In this document: positions 54,248 through 63,742 of the stretch, one piece after another
Numbering within the stretch: position 1 is the first letter of the stretch
How the letters are laid out: each line of letters opens with the position of its first letter
Source of the DNA: Paenibacillus donghaensis
GTDB taxonomy: Bacteria > Bacillota > Bacilli > Paenibacillales > Paenibacillaceae
Assembly: GCF_002192415.1 (NCBI RefSeq)
Contig: NZ_CP021780.1
Coordinates: 8,060,001 to 8,124,000, forward strand
Direction: 5' to 3'
DNA length: 64,000 bases
Notes under the pieces: model-generated
The model's input: the letters and a program-made list of their open reading frames with translations, nothing else
Database searches by the model: none
What the model was told of the DNA's origin: nothing
Program-made: the position numbers and the translations under genes

Positions 54248-55969
54248 TTAAGAAGTCTTGCCTGTGACGCTGGTTCCTTTCTTAGTAATCGTATACGTAA
54301 GCACGTCTCCGTTCCAGAAGTGGAACTTCAGGGCGACTTCGCCGTCCTTCACATCCTTGAAGAAGTCAGGCAAGAGCTTAATGCCGCCTGTATCATAGGC
54401 CGGTGCGAAGGTGTTGCCGAATTCCTTGAACGGTGTCCAGTCCTGTGGACCGGCATTACCGCCGGTGGTATAGACGGCTTCCATCGTAGCCAACTGGTTG
54501 CCATTGAAGACGGTTGGAATCGTAAAGGCTGCCGTCGTTCCTGCAGCATCCTTTAGCTGGGGCTTATCATACACAATGACCTTGAAGCTCCAGTCCGCAC
54601 CTTGATTGAACTTAGCGGTGATTACGGCGTTGGTGCCGTATTTTTTGGAGGAGGTCAGCTTGGTGAGCAGGTTCGCTTTGAGCGTCAGCACTCCACCGTT
54701 CAGCTTGTAGTCCTTGCCCTGCTTCAACTGTTTGCCCTGAACACTGAGCGAATTCAGCTTGTTGCCGTTCAGGTTCAACGTCACTTGGGTATCCTTGACG
54801 GAAGTCCCTTTCTTCAGGTAGACCAGATCGCTCTCCGCCGTGGAGGAGCGGGTCTTCAGCCCGGCCTTCAGGACATTAAATAACTCAGGGTCGGACCACT
54901 TGTAGGTCTTGCGGTTGAAATGCTGGCCGTTGTCCCAGAGCATGGTAGTGATTTTTTTCTGCTTCAGGTAATAGGTCAGGAACTCGAAGAATTTCAGCTT
55001 CTCGCCTTGTTCAATCACGCCAGTGTGCTTGTCGAAGCCCAGCAGCCCGAATTCCCCGACGATAACCGGAATGCCCCGGGCTACCAAGGTGTCGTATACG
55101 CTGTCAAAAGTCTGGATAATGTCGTTCTTCGTATCCTTCTCAAACGTGGTGTAGCCGGCGATATTGACACTGAACGGCCAGAATCCGTAGTAATGAACGG
55201 TTGCGATCAGATTCGGATCATTCAGCTGTGTAATGGTTTTGTATAGGTTAGCAGTGTTTTCTTTGCTGGGTGAAGTAAGTACGGTAGGCAGAACCAGCGG
55301 TCGTACGGCATTGTTGCCACCGGAGCTGCGGACAATCTGGTGAAAAGAAAGATTAAGCTCCTCCACCATCTGTGTCATCTTCACCTCATCCGTAGTGCCG
55401 CCTTCGGAGAAGCGGGGTTCGTTGATACTTTCGAACATCAGCTTGTTGGGATGATCCTTGAAGCGCTCGGCAATCTGCGTCCAGGCGGCATTATACCGCG
55501 CCAGCACCTCATCATGCTTCGGCTCCATATGGCTGACCCACAGCCAGGAGTCATGATGTACGTTAATCATGACGTACAGCTTGGCCTCGAGCGCCCAGCC
55601 GACCACTTCTTCCACGCGGTCCATGTAGGCCTTGTCGATGGCATAGCCGGGAGCTGCGCCGATATGCTGATCCCAGGTTACGGGGATGCGGATGCTTTTG
55701 AAGCCTTGGGCGGCAATGTTCTTGATCAGTTGCTCGGTGACCCGCGGATTGCCCCAGGAGGTCTCATCTGCACCGGTGGCATCCAGTGTATTGCCCAGGT
55801 TCCAGCCTGGCTGCATGGCCTCTACGTAGGTTTGCATCTTAGTCTTGGCTGGTGCGGGAGCTGCCTGTGCACCGGCGGAAGCTGCTCCCGCCATCGATGA
55901 GAAGAGGGAGAGCAATAATGCGGTGACGAGCGTTAGAGACAGGACAGACTTGTGGATTCGTGTAGTCAT
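54248..55969 (-). CDS. secreted GH5 endoglucanase with X2 and CBM46 domains
   Basis: A 573-residue secreted enzyme: signal peptide (residues 1 to about 30), GH5 (GH5_4-like) barrel with acid/base E184 (SINEP) and nucleophile E306 (VIVGEFG), a CBM_X2 Ig-like module (about 375-465) and a C-terminal CBM46 module (about 470-570). This order is known from Bacillus Cel5-type endoglucanases/xyloglucanases, where CBM46 completes the active-site cleft. Acts outside the cell on beta-1,4-glucans. A cre-like site lies upstream. Confidence 0.9.
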   Translation of the reverse strand: MTTRIHKSVLSLTLVTALLLSLFSSMAGAASAGAQAAPAPAKTKMQTYVEAMQPGWNLGNTLDATGADETSWGNPRVTEQLIKNIAAQGFKSIRIPVTWDQHIGAAPGYAIDKAYMDRVEEVVGWALEAKLYVMINVHHDSWLWVSHMEPKHDEVLARYNAAWTQIAERFKDHPNKLMFESINEPRFSEGGTTDEVKMTQMVEELNLSFHQIVRSSGGNNAVRPLVLPTVLTSPSKENTANLYKTITQLNDPNLIATVHYYGFWPFSVNIAGYTTFEKDTKNDIIQTFDSVYDTLVARGIPVIVGEFGLLGFDKHTGVIEQGEKLKFFEFLTYYLKQKKITTMLWDNGQHFNRKTYKWSDPELFNVLKAGLKTRSSTAESDLVYLKKGTSVKDTQVTLNLNGNKLNSLSVQGKQLKQGKDYKLNGGVLTLKANLLTKLTSSKKYGTNAVITAKFNQGADWSFKVIVYDKPQLKDAAGTTAAFTIPTVFNGNQLATMEAVYTTGGNAGPQDWTPFKEFGNTFAPAYDTGGIKLLPDFFKDVKDGEVALKFHFWNGDVLTYTITKKGTSVTGKTS

Positions 55970-55993
55970 TGAAATCTCCTTTGCGTTGTTATT

Positions 55994-56008
55994 TGTAACC
56001 GCTTTCTT
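55994..56008 (-). promoter_or_regulatory. cre-like site upstream of the glucanase
   Basis: On the minus strand AAGAAAGCGGTTACA matches the cre consensus except for one position. It is about 30 bases upstream of the glucanase start, where CcpA binding would block transcription. The rest of 56009-56340 shows no gene. Confidence 0.45.
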
Positions 56009-56340
56009 AAGTAGGTTATCATAGTTGTACTTTTCGGAATACCCTCATAATTTGTGGGAAAATCAGGTGTGAATTAGTTAAATTGTATTAATCGCTAATT
56101 CTGAATTGCATTTGACGAATGGATATGCCCAAGCGCCCAACTGTGACAAATCAGTTAATATCTACAAATGTTCTTAAATTCAGGAGCTAAAGACCTATAT
56201 TTTTATAGAGAAAATGTCGAATATACTGTTATTGGTAGGAATAATCACCTTATTTTCTTGCGAATAGTAGGTTGAGAGGAGGCATATTTTAGTAACTTGA
56301 TAGAGCATAACCAAATATGGTTTGAGGAGATCAGATAAAC

Positions 56341-59300
56341 ATGAAATCCAAGTTTGCCCACAAAGTGATCGCGTTTGCCACAGCGGCAATCACGATCTTC
56401 GGAGGAGTAGTGCCGGCGTTTGCGGCTCCTGCATCCGTTCCAGTTACACCAGTAGCTTCCACCACACCCTTAGCATCGTCGGCCTTTAGCGATACCAGCC
56501 ATCACTGGGGACAGAATGCCATTGAGAAATGGAGCGGGTATAGTGTGGTTCAAGGGTACAATGGGAGCTTCAGGCCCGATGCGCCGGTAACCCGGGCTGA
56601 ATACTCAAGTATGATCGACAACATTATGAAATACATAGAACTAGGAGATAACAGATTCAGTGATCTTGGTCAAGAGAAATGGTATTACAATGCGATGCTT
56701 AAGCTTAATACGGCGGGCGTTCTGAAAGGAACAGATGGTAAAGCGCTGCCGAATAACAAAATCACCCGACAGGAAGCAGCTGTGCTGATTGCTGGGGCTT
56801 TTGAAACGGGGAATGCAGCCAGTGCCTCTTCCTCTGGGACAGCTTTCAGTGATCATGCACAAATTGCAGACTGGGCCGATGAAGCTGTGCAGAGTCTGGT
56901 ATCTAAGTCCGTAATCAGTGGCATGCCTGACGGCACGTTCAGACCAGCGGCTCCGCTTACACGGGCTGAAGCGGTTACGATGTTTGATAAGCTGATTCAA
57001 ACGTTAATCACGGCGCCGGGGGAATACTCTCAGGATGTGGTAGGGAATGTGGTCGTCAACACTTCAGGGGCAACCCTCAAGAATATGAAGATCACAGGTG
57101 ATCTATATGTCGCGCAAGGGGTTGGCGAAGGGGAAGTAACCCTGGATAACGTGAAGATTACTGGCAATGTGCACGTCCAGGGGGGCGGGGAGAACTCCAT
57201 CCTCTTTAATAATGTGGACGTGAAAGGCGCACTCATTGTTAATAAATATAATGGCAAGGTTCGTGTTCTGGCTACCGGCAGCACTTCCGTATCCATAACC
57301 CTATTGGAGAGCGGCGCCATGCTGGTGACTAAGGAACTTACGGGCGGCGGATTCGAAACGGTTGAAATCTCGGCCGACGTGCTGGCCGGACAAGAGGTGA
57401 AACTGGACGGCAATTTCAACAAGGTTGTGAATAAGTCGGCTCAGGTTAAGATCACTGGTACCGGTACGATTAAGGAGCTGGTGGCCGATGTGACTACACA
57501 TATTGCGGGCACTGTCACTATAGACAAAATCACTAAAACCGGCAATGCAGAGGTTACTCTAGAGAATAACACTCCTCAACCAAGCAGCACGGCCACACCT
57601 GTTAATAACAGTGGTGGTTCAGGTGGCGGTTCGGCCGGTGGCGGCGGTTCAACGGATGGAGGAAGCCAGACCGTATCGGTCAAGGGTATCTCTCTGGATG
57701 TATCTGCGCTTTCCATGGTTGTCGGTGAGAGCAAAACGCTGAAAGCGACGATCGCACCTGTCAATGCAACAAACCAGAAAGTGCTGTGGACAATAGCTGG
57801 CGGCGGCATGACTGTACTTGAAGTGAACGGAGATGGAGTCATTTCGGCCAAGAGTCCGGGAACAGCGAAGGTGATCGCGACCTCTGAGGATGGAGGATTC
57901 ACAGCTGAGACAGTTGTGAAGGTTGAACAGCCTGCACTGGGTGTGAAGGTGTCCAAATACGAAGGCGTTGCAGTAGACAGAGCAGCAGTAATCGAAGAAA
58001 CTGTTATAGCAAATAGCGCTAATGTGACCATTGTAGAGGCAGGCAGATCTCTGATCCAAGCCCATCATTATGATACTTCGGTTACAGCGTTGGCCCCAAT
58101 GAAGCAAACTACGGTAGGTCATGCAGTGTATGCGGTCATTACGCTGCAAGACTTGAACGGTAAGCCACTTACAGATACCACTGGAGTTGGAATTACGGTT
58201 AATGGTGCTACATATGGTGCTGATTATTTTGGTAGAGCACTGGCTGAAGGCTTCAAGGCCGGCAGCTTCGTATTGCCGCTGAATGCCGGGCAGCCGGAGA
58301 GCATCCGTCAATATAAGCTGGAGTTTACACAGGCTGGGTATGTTCAGACTTCCTTGACAGTTACTTATCGTCCGGCTGGAACCCCTATTGTGAAGGCTAT
58401 AGGTGCTATTAGTGGAAGCACGGACATTGGCAGCGAATTGAAGGCAGGGGTGGTAAGCTATGAGGGAACTCCGGCTAATCAAGAGCTTGCATACCAATGG
58501 TACCGGGCAGATTCAGAGCAAGGCAAGTATACTGCGATTTCGGGAGCCAATACATCAACTTATGTACTGACACCAGAAGATGGTAATCACTACCTCCGAG
58601 TATGGGCTTCGGCCGATGAGATTAAGGTCAGTGGTGCGGTAGTAAGTGAGGCCTTTGGGCCGGTACAGCCGGCTGTGAATGCGGAGGAGGTTTTTGCGGC
58701 CATTGAAGCTGCTTACCTAGGAAGCAATAAGGATAAGAGCAACGTTACCACAAGTTTAACTCTGCCGACATCCTTGCCTGCTTATCCTGGTGTGACCATG
58801 GTTTGGTCATCCAGCAATCTGCAAGTGATCGATGCTGCTGGTAAAGTTACCAGAGGTGAACGGGATGATCAGTTCGTAAACCTGACAGTCACTCTGGGCG
58901 GACAAGCCGCCGGATCGAGAACTTATGAATTAACCGTTAGAGCCGCAGGAACTGAAAATGTCGGTATCGAAGGATTCATTGATCCTTATTTCACTGCGAA
59001 TTACCCTCAGGCCTTTATCAAGGATGGAACGGTTCATGTGAGATATGCGCTGAAGGCGCCTGCCGAGGTCTATATGGTTGTGAACACGATCAATGGCATG
59101 CATAAGTCCGATGTGAAGGCTGTGCTGGAAGGCCATGCTGGAATAGACAACAGACCGGTCTATGCCAATCAATGGCCATACTTTGAAGTGAAAGAGAATG
59201 CGATTAACCAGGTGCAGGAATTCGACACCGGGATTAAGCTTTCCGACACCAACGGACAAGAAGCACGGGTTGAATTTGTAATTGTCGATCCGGGGAAGAA

Positions 59301-60399
59301 TTACTTCTCATCTGCAGTCACTACGATCTTGTTTGATTCTAAGGTAGTCAGTGCGCTGGACACGTATCCTCCAAGATCGGACATGAAGTATATTAACCGT
59401 GCTTTGGATACCATTTACGTGTATTATCACGAGAAACTTGATTTAAGTAGTGCTCCAAGTAAGAGTGATTATACATTAAGTGCAGGCCAAGTAGATGCGG
59501 TAACCTTATTTAATGAGGATGGTAAATGGGGAATTGCGCCTGGTTACGCCAAATTGAGCGTGAGCGGAATCACCGAGGCGGATGCTGCCGGACTTATGCT
59601 AAGCTACAATGGCAGTGCGATTCGGGATCTCTCCGATGCAGGTAACCAGGCATTGCCTTATACCAAACAACCCGTGTGGACGATCAGCGAACATTTCAGC
59701 AAAGTGGTGGTCAGTTCAGACCGTAAATCACTGATTGCCGAGATTGTACCGGGCTGGGAACCCTATGTTAACGAGCAGTTGGAACTCTACAATAGTGAAG
59801 AGGTTAAATCGCGTTTTGCTGTGGCAATCACTGGTCAAGGAAGCTATTCTCCATCTTTTTCCACATACAGCTATGCAGGCAACTATCTTGAATTTACGCT
59901 TAAATTTGATACGCCGCTCCCGGAGGGCAATACGACACTTACCTTTGACACCACGGGTATCGTGAACTGGGCCAAGGATTTGTATCCTGCTAAGCTGATA
60001 TCAGAGTCGATCACACAGATTGAGGCTCCGGGTACACCTTCGGCTAAGTACAATGAGAAGACCGGTGTGCTTAACCTGAGCTTTGCCCCAGACTTCAGCT
60101 TGGATTATGCCAGCTTAGCTGCGGGGCTTGTGCTGAAGGTAGATGGAGTGGAATATGCGCTCAGAGGGTATATTCTTTCCAGACATACCTATACGCAGAA
60201 TGGCCAGACCACTGCTAATACACTGGATATTAGATTGAATGATCAGTATTCCTGGAAATTCAAGCAGGCTGTCGACAAGGGAACTGATGTGCAGATTAAA
60301 TATACGAAGGTAAATGGAGACCATAATTCACAAATCTCGGATGGCGGAGGCTCCTTGCTGCCTGACTTCGATTACGTTACCGTAGTGAAGAAGCCTTAA
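56341..60399 (+). CDS. large SLH-domain cell-surface protein
   Basis: A 1352-residue exported protein: signal peptide (1 to about 28), three SLH domains (about 48-95, 105-150, 165-215) that would tie it to pyruvylated wall polymer, a region of short beta repeats (about 225-410, ITGDLYV / ITGNVHV), a Ser/Gly-rich linker (about 415-445), a Big_2-type Ig-like domain (about 450-530), further beta domains (YQWYRADSEQGKY at about 720; an atrophied Ig-like domain at about 785-865), and a long C-terminal region I do not recognise. No catalytic motif is visible; adhesion or S-layer association is likely. Confidence 0.85.
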   Translation: MKSKFAHKVIAFATAAITIFGGVVPAFAAPASVPVTPVASTTPLASSAFSDTSHHWGQNAIEKWSGYSVVQGYNGSFRPDAPVTRAEYSSMIDNIMKYIELGDNRFSDLGQEKWYYNAMLKLNTAGVLKGTDGKALPNNKITRQEAAVLIAGAFETGNAASASSSGTAFSDHAQIADWADEAVQSLVSKSVISGMPDGTFRPAAPLTRAEAVTMFDKLIQTLITAPGEYSQDVVGNVVVNTSGATLKNMKITGDLYVAQGVGEGEVTLDNVKITGNVHVQGGGENSILFNNVDVKGALIVNKYNGKVRVLATGSTSVSITLLESGAMLVTKELTGGGFETVEISADVLAGQEVKLDGNFNKVVNKSAQVKITGTGTIKELVADVTTHIAGTVTIDKITKTGNAEVTLENNTPQPSSTATPVNNSGGSGGGSAGGGGSTDGGSQTVSVKGISLDVSALSMVVGESKTLKATIAPVNATNQKVLWTIAGGGMTVLEVNGDGVISAKSPGTAKVIATSEDGGFTAETVVKVEQPALGVKVSKYEGVAVDRAAVIEETVIANSANVTIVEAGRSLIQAHHYDTSVTALAPMKQTTVGHAVYAVITLQDLNGKPLTDTTGVGITVNGATYGADYFGRALAEGFKAGSFVLPLNAGQPESIRQYKLEFTQAGYVQTSLTVTYRPAGTPIVKAIGAISGSTDIGSELKAGVVSYEGTPANQELAYQWYRADSEQGKYTAISGANTSTYVLTPEDGNHYLRVWASADEIKVSGAVVSEAFGPVQPAVNAEEVFAAIEAAYLGSNKDKSNVTTSLTLPTSLPAYPGVTMVWSSSNLQVIDAAGKVTRGERDDQFVNLTVTLGGQAAGSRTYELTVRAAGTENVGIEGFIDPYFTANYPQAFIKDGTVHVRYALKAPAEVYMVVNTINGMHKSDVKAVLEGHAGIDNRPVYANQWPYFEVKENAINQVQEFDTGIKLSDTNGQEARVEFVIVDPGKNYFSSAVTTILFDSKVVSALDTYPPRSDMKYINRALDTIYVYYHEKLDLSSAPSKSDYTLSAGQVDAVTLFNEDGKWGIAPGYAKLSVSGITEADAAGLMLSYNGSAIRDLSDAGNQALPYTKQPVWTISEHFSKVVVSSDRKSLIAEIVPGWEPYVNEQLELYNSEEVKSRFAVAITGQGSYSPSFSTYSYAGNYLEFTLKFDTPLPEGNTTLTFDTTGIVNWAKDLYPAKLISESITQIEAPGTPSAKYNEKTGVLNLSFAPDFSLDYASLAAGLVLKVDGVEYALRGYILSRHTYTQNGQTTANTLDIRLNDQYSWKFKQAVDKGTDVQIKYTKVNGDHNSQISDGGGSLLPDFDYVTVVKKP

Positions 60400-60433
60400 G
60401 CATCTGAACAGGAATTTGCTGAGTGAAGTAAAG

Positions 60434-60473
60434 AGAACCCGTATGATGGATTGCTCCATTGTGCGGGTTTTTT
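60434..60473 (+). terminator. rho-independent terminator
   Basis: GAACCCGTATGATGGA / TCCATTGTGCGGGTT stem followed by TTTTTTG after the SLH gene. Confidence 0.8.
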
Positions 60474-60586
60474 GTGGAATGAATTAGTAAGAATGGGAAC
60501 TTGGGAATGGCATAGTAAGCCAGACACGCGTTTGAAAGAGATGAGATCAATATGCTTGTGAGTATCCTCATATGGATCATCAAACT

Positions 60587-60773
60587 AACTGTATTCTGTA
60601 CATTTATATCGGCTGAAAATCGCATTAAACCGACTTTAGCTGTATTGCGTACAGTTATTTTCTGTGAAATCACCGTTAAAGGCCTGTATTGGAAAATATA
60701 GATTACGGAATGCAGTTATATGCCTTCCAGCAGCCAAATTGGCTAATATAGATGTACGAAATACAGTTAAAAT
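60587..60773. repeat. cluster of AACTGTATTNNGTACA repeats
   Basis: Two direct copies (60587-60606, 60639-60661) and two inverted copies (within 60683-60720 and 60751-60773) of an AACTGTATTTCGTACAT-type unit fill the gap between the SLH and BlaR1-type genes. No coding frame is seen in 60474-60883. Confidence 0.6.
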
Positions 60774-60883
60774 TTCAGTCGAACCATACGCAGCAACTGT
60801 CGATTCATATCAGCATTTAATGAAATAAAGGGCACAGCCCATTCTGACAAAACAGAAGCAAGGCTGCGCCCACAGTAACTCTC

Positions 60884-62215
60884 TCACATTCCGTCCTCTA
60901 CTTTTACGTCCTCATAAACACTCTCATACCCCACCACTACTACCTCACCCTCTACCCGCCCAAAGGTCACAGCCTCTTCGCTCAGATAGGAGGCGGGTTC
61001 ACTGGTTTGTGTGAAATAAGTAATGTGCGCCGTGTGATCCTCGATCTTAACTTCGAATGTAACCACCCACGGGCTGGACACGCCGATATTGTAGTTCCAG
61101 TCCTCACCGCTGCGGGCGATTTGTTCTTGCTTGAATTTCTCCCTCATCGTCTCCGACATCATCTCGTAGCGGGGTTCTCCGTCACGGATGATTAGCGCAT
61201 TGGCCCAGACTGCGGCATGATTCTCCATCGTCTTCAGCGGGATTCCCGGAGTCCCTTGCGGATTGGCTGTGAAACCCAGAATGCAAATTAACGAAAATAC
61301 ACAGGCAGCTGCGGTTACTGGAGCACGTGGCTTCCTATAGCTCAGCACATTTCGGATTCTGGCCTGAATATGGCTCTCACCGAAGGCGAGCGGACGGCCT
61401 AAGCTGAACCCGCTGCTGCGGACGGAAAGAGACAGAAGCGACTTCGAGTAGCTGAGCTTAACCTCCTGTCCCATAGAGGCAATCACCTTCTCATCGCAAG
61501 ACATTTCCATATCCTTGCTCATCAAGTTGAAGGACACCCACATCAGCGGATTGAACCAGTATACACTGAGCAGCAGCCAAGCGAACGGTTTAACCAAATA
61601 ATCCAGACGACGGATGTGAACCTGCTCATGCGCCACAATATAAGAAAGCTCATGATCGCTTAAGCCTAGCGGAACATAAATCTTGGGCTTGATGAAGCCG
61701 CAGACCAGCGGTGTGGTGATCCGGTCGGTTTCATATATATTGCCGCTGACTAGAGTGGCTGTTTTCAGATTGCTTGTTATTTTGAAATAAGAGACCACGA
61801 AGTATAGAAGCAGAACAACCATGCCAATCACCCACACCATGCCCGCAATCTCCATAATGATCGTCATCGGATTGACGCTGGCAGTAGGTGTTCCCGCTGG
61901 CAGGGAGGTGTTCACAGCTTGATTCACTAAGCCAACGCCAGTATCAACCGCAGGCTGCAGCATCAGGCCAAGGGTAGAGGGAACAAACTCCAGCGCTCCG
62001 GTGCCGGTACGGCTGGTGGGCGTGAGAAAGCTCAAGAAGCTGAACGCAGAGGGGAAGCTGAAGGGCAGCACAAGCCGGATCAGCACCGCCAGCCACAAGA
62101 CATAGGAGAATATCTTGGGTGCTTTGTTCAGAAACAGCCGGATAACCATCACGGCAGCAGCTACATAACTGGCGGTGATGGTCATGTTCAGGATGGCGGT
62201 GAATCCCGCCGTCAT
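60884..62215 (-). CDS. BlaR1/MecR1-type M56 membrane metallopeptidase
   Basis: A 443-residue membrane protease: four helices in the N-terminal 320 residues, the zinc motif H196-E-Q-V-H200 and a downstream SCDEKV site. After a last helix (about 305-325) comes a short extracellular domain of about 115 residues in place of the beta-lactam-binding domain of true BlaR1, so another signal is likely sensed. It overlaps the BlaI-type gene by 4 bases. Confidence 0.88.
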   Translation of the reverse strand: MTAGFTAILNMTITASYVAAAVMVIRLFLNKAPKIFSYVLWLAVLIRLVLPFSFPSAFSFLSFLTPTSRTGTGALEFVPSTLGLMLQPAVDTGVGLVNQAVNTSLPAGTPTASVNPMTIIMEIAGMVWVIGMVVLLLYFVVSYFKITSNLKTATLVSGNIYETDRITTPLVCGFIKPKIYVPLGLSDHELSYIVAHEQVHIRRLDYLVKPFAWLLLSVYWFNPLMWVSFNLMSKDMEMSCDEKVIASMGQEVKLSYSKSLLSLSVRSSGFSLGRPLAFGESHIQARIRNVLSYRKPRAPVTAAACVFSLICILGFTANPQGTPGIPLKTMENHAAVWANALIIRDGEPRYEMMSETMREKFKQEQIARSGEDWNYNIGVSSPWVVTFEVKIEDHTAHITYFTQTSEPASYLSEEAVTFGRVEGEVVVVGYESVYEDVKVEDGM

Positions 62216-62571
62216 TGGGTTGCCTCCTCAATGATGCGTTTCAGCTGTTCGGCTTCTTTGGCGGAAATTTTGTTTGTGCCCAGGAAAGCGGTTAGAAATT
62301 GCGGCAATGATCCGTCAAAAGCCTTATCGATCAATGCTGCGCTCTCATACTTCTGTGCTTCCTCACGTTTAATAAGAGCAGTCACCACCGCATTCTGATT
62401 CTGCAGAATACCACGGGCACAGAGTTTCCTCAGTACAGTGTAAGTCGTTGATTTCTTCCAGCCCAATTTCTCCAGAGACAGCTTAACCAGCTCGGTTGAA
62501 TTGACAGGTTCGTGATCCCAGATCAAAGACACAAATTTATGTTCCGCATCAAATAGTTTATAAGATTCCAT
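62212..62571 (-). CDS. BlaI/MecI-type repressor
   Basis: A 119-residue winged-helix repressor (HKFVSLIWDHEPVNSTELVK, STTYTVLRKLCARGIL). It represses its own operon until the M56 protease is activated. Two operator dyads lie just upstream. Its stop overlaps the start of the protease gene. Confidence 0.92.
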   Translation of the reverse strand: MESYKLFDAEHKFVSLIWDHEPVNSTELVKLSLEKLGWKKSTTYTVLRKLCARGILQNQNAVVTALIKREEAQKYESAALIDKAFDGSLPQFLTAFLGTNKISAKEAEQLKRIIEEATQ

Positions 62572-62591
62572 GAACTCGCCTCCTAATGAAA

Positions 62592-62639
62592 GTTTATCGC
62601 AATAAACCTCTAATTGATGTTGAGTTTACTACGGTAAAC
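62592..62639 (-). promoter_or_regulatory. two BlaI-type operator dyads
   Basis: GTTTATCGCAATAAAC (62592-62607) and GTTTACTACGGTAAAC (62624-62639) are dyads with start points 32 bp apart (three helical turns) just upstream of the BlaI-type gene. The second is nearly perfect. Confidence 0.7.
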
Positions 62640-62726
62640 CTGCTGTGTCAAGAAATAGCTAAGCTCTGAACGGCAAACTGGGAAATTAGGGTAAGAACTC
62701 AAAGGATTGGTTAATGAGAAGAAGAG

Positions 62727-62912
62727 TTGCTGAATAGTGAGGATTCCAATGTATCTGATGCTGTGAAAGAACGGCGGGAGAGCGGCGACTTCCCCTATGC
62801 GCTTGAGAAATCAGGGAGGAAGAGTCTGCTTCTGTTTGATCAATATGAATTAGTACCTAAAGAAACCTTCATTAATGAGGAGGGAAAATATGGGATTAGC
62901 AATGGAGAGTAA
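62727..62912 (+). pseudogene. short frame, possible C-terminal remnant
   Basis: A TTG-started 61-codon frame that reads protein-like (AVKERRESGDFPYALEKSGR, KSLLLFDQYELVPKETFIN) but has no good ribosome site. It looks like the end of a longer lost protein. Family unknown. Confidence 0.35.
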
Positions 62913-62928
62913 GGAGCATAAATGCTCC

Positions 62929-63537
62929 TTAGAACTCCACGCCCCGAACCTTAGAGTAAATCATCGTTGATCTTAAGCAGTCGTCCACATCCAGCTTATC
63001 ACCCCGGTGCACACCTTCCAGCGAGAACCCCGACGCTAACGCGACCCGGGCGCTTGGGTGGTTGCGGGAATCACAGCGGATTTCAATCCGGTTGGCCTGC
63101 AGCTCACGGATGGCATACTTCGTAATCGCCTCAACCGCCTCTGTGATGTAGCCTTGTCCAGCGCAAGAGCTGCGGACCCAATAGCCAATCTCAAACTTGC
63201 GGGTAGGCCAATCGATCCGGTGCAACCCGCTGCTGCCCACTAGCTTGCCAGTTTCTTTGCGAATCAGCAGCAGTCTAAGGTCGGAGCGTTCCAGGAACTG
63301 CAGCCGGGAGCGGCGGATGCTGATTTCGGAGGCTTCCTGTGTAGGAACGCTGCTTGCCCACGGCATCCATGGACGCAATTGCTCGATACTTTCTTGTACC
63401 GCCTCATTTACAGCAGCTCCATCTCCCCACAGTGGCGCGCGGATCAGCAGCCGTTTACTTTCAAATTGCTCAGGAATGGTTAACAAGATTGGCTCTATTT
63501 TACCAGTATCCACAGCGTTCAATCCCCCAATCTTCAT
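62929..63537 (-). CDS. RimJ/RimL-type GNAT acetyltransferase
   Basis: A 202-residue acetyltransferase of the RimJ/L type (ESKRLLIRAPLWGDGAAVNE start, FEIGYWVRSSCAGQGYITEA acetyl-CoA site, then ANRIEIRCDSRNHPSARVAL). Such enzymes acetylate protein N-termini or small amines. CGGAGAACGA precedes the start. Confidence 0.87.
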   Translation of the reverse strand: MKIGGLNAVDTGKIEPILLTIPEQFESKRLLIRAPLWGDGAAVNEAVQESIEQLRPWMPWASSVPTQEASEISIRRSRLQFLERSDLRLLLIRKETGKLVGSSGLHRIDWPTRKFEIGYWVRSSCAGQGYITEAVEAITKYAIRELQANRIEIRCDSRNHPSARVALASGFSLEGVHRGDKLDVDDCLRSTMIYSKVRGVEF

Positions 63538-63742
63538 TCGTTCTCCGTTGTCTCTACATTGCGGTTCATCAGATCACCTTTCAAATAGTAGGATAGGGTA
63601 ATTTTACCACAAGTTCAGATAGGAGCAATGCTGGATGGAGACTGGCAGGCAAGTCGAATACCCGTACCACGGAACGTGTATAGTAGCCAGAATAAGGGTA
63701 ATGAACATCAAGGATATTCCAAATCCCAGATGAGGTGATAAG

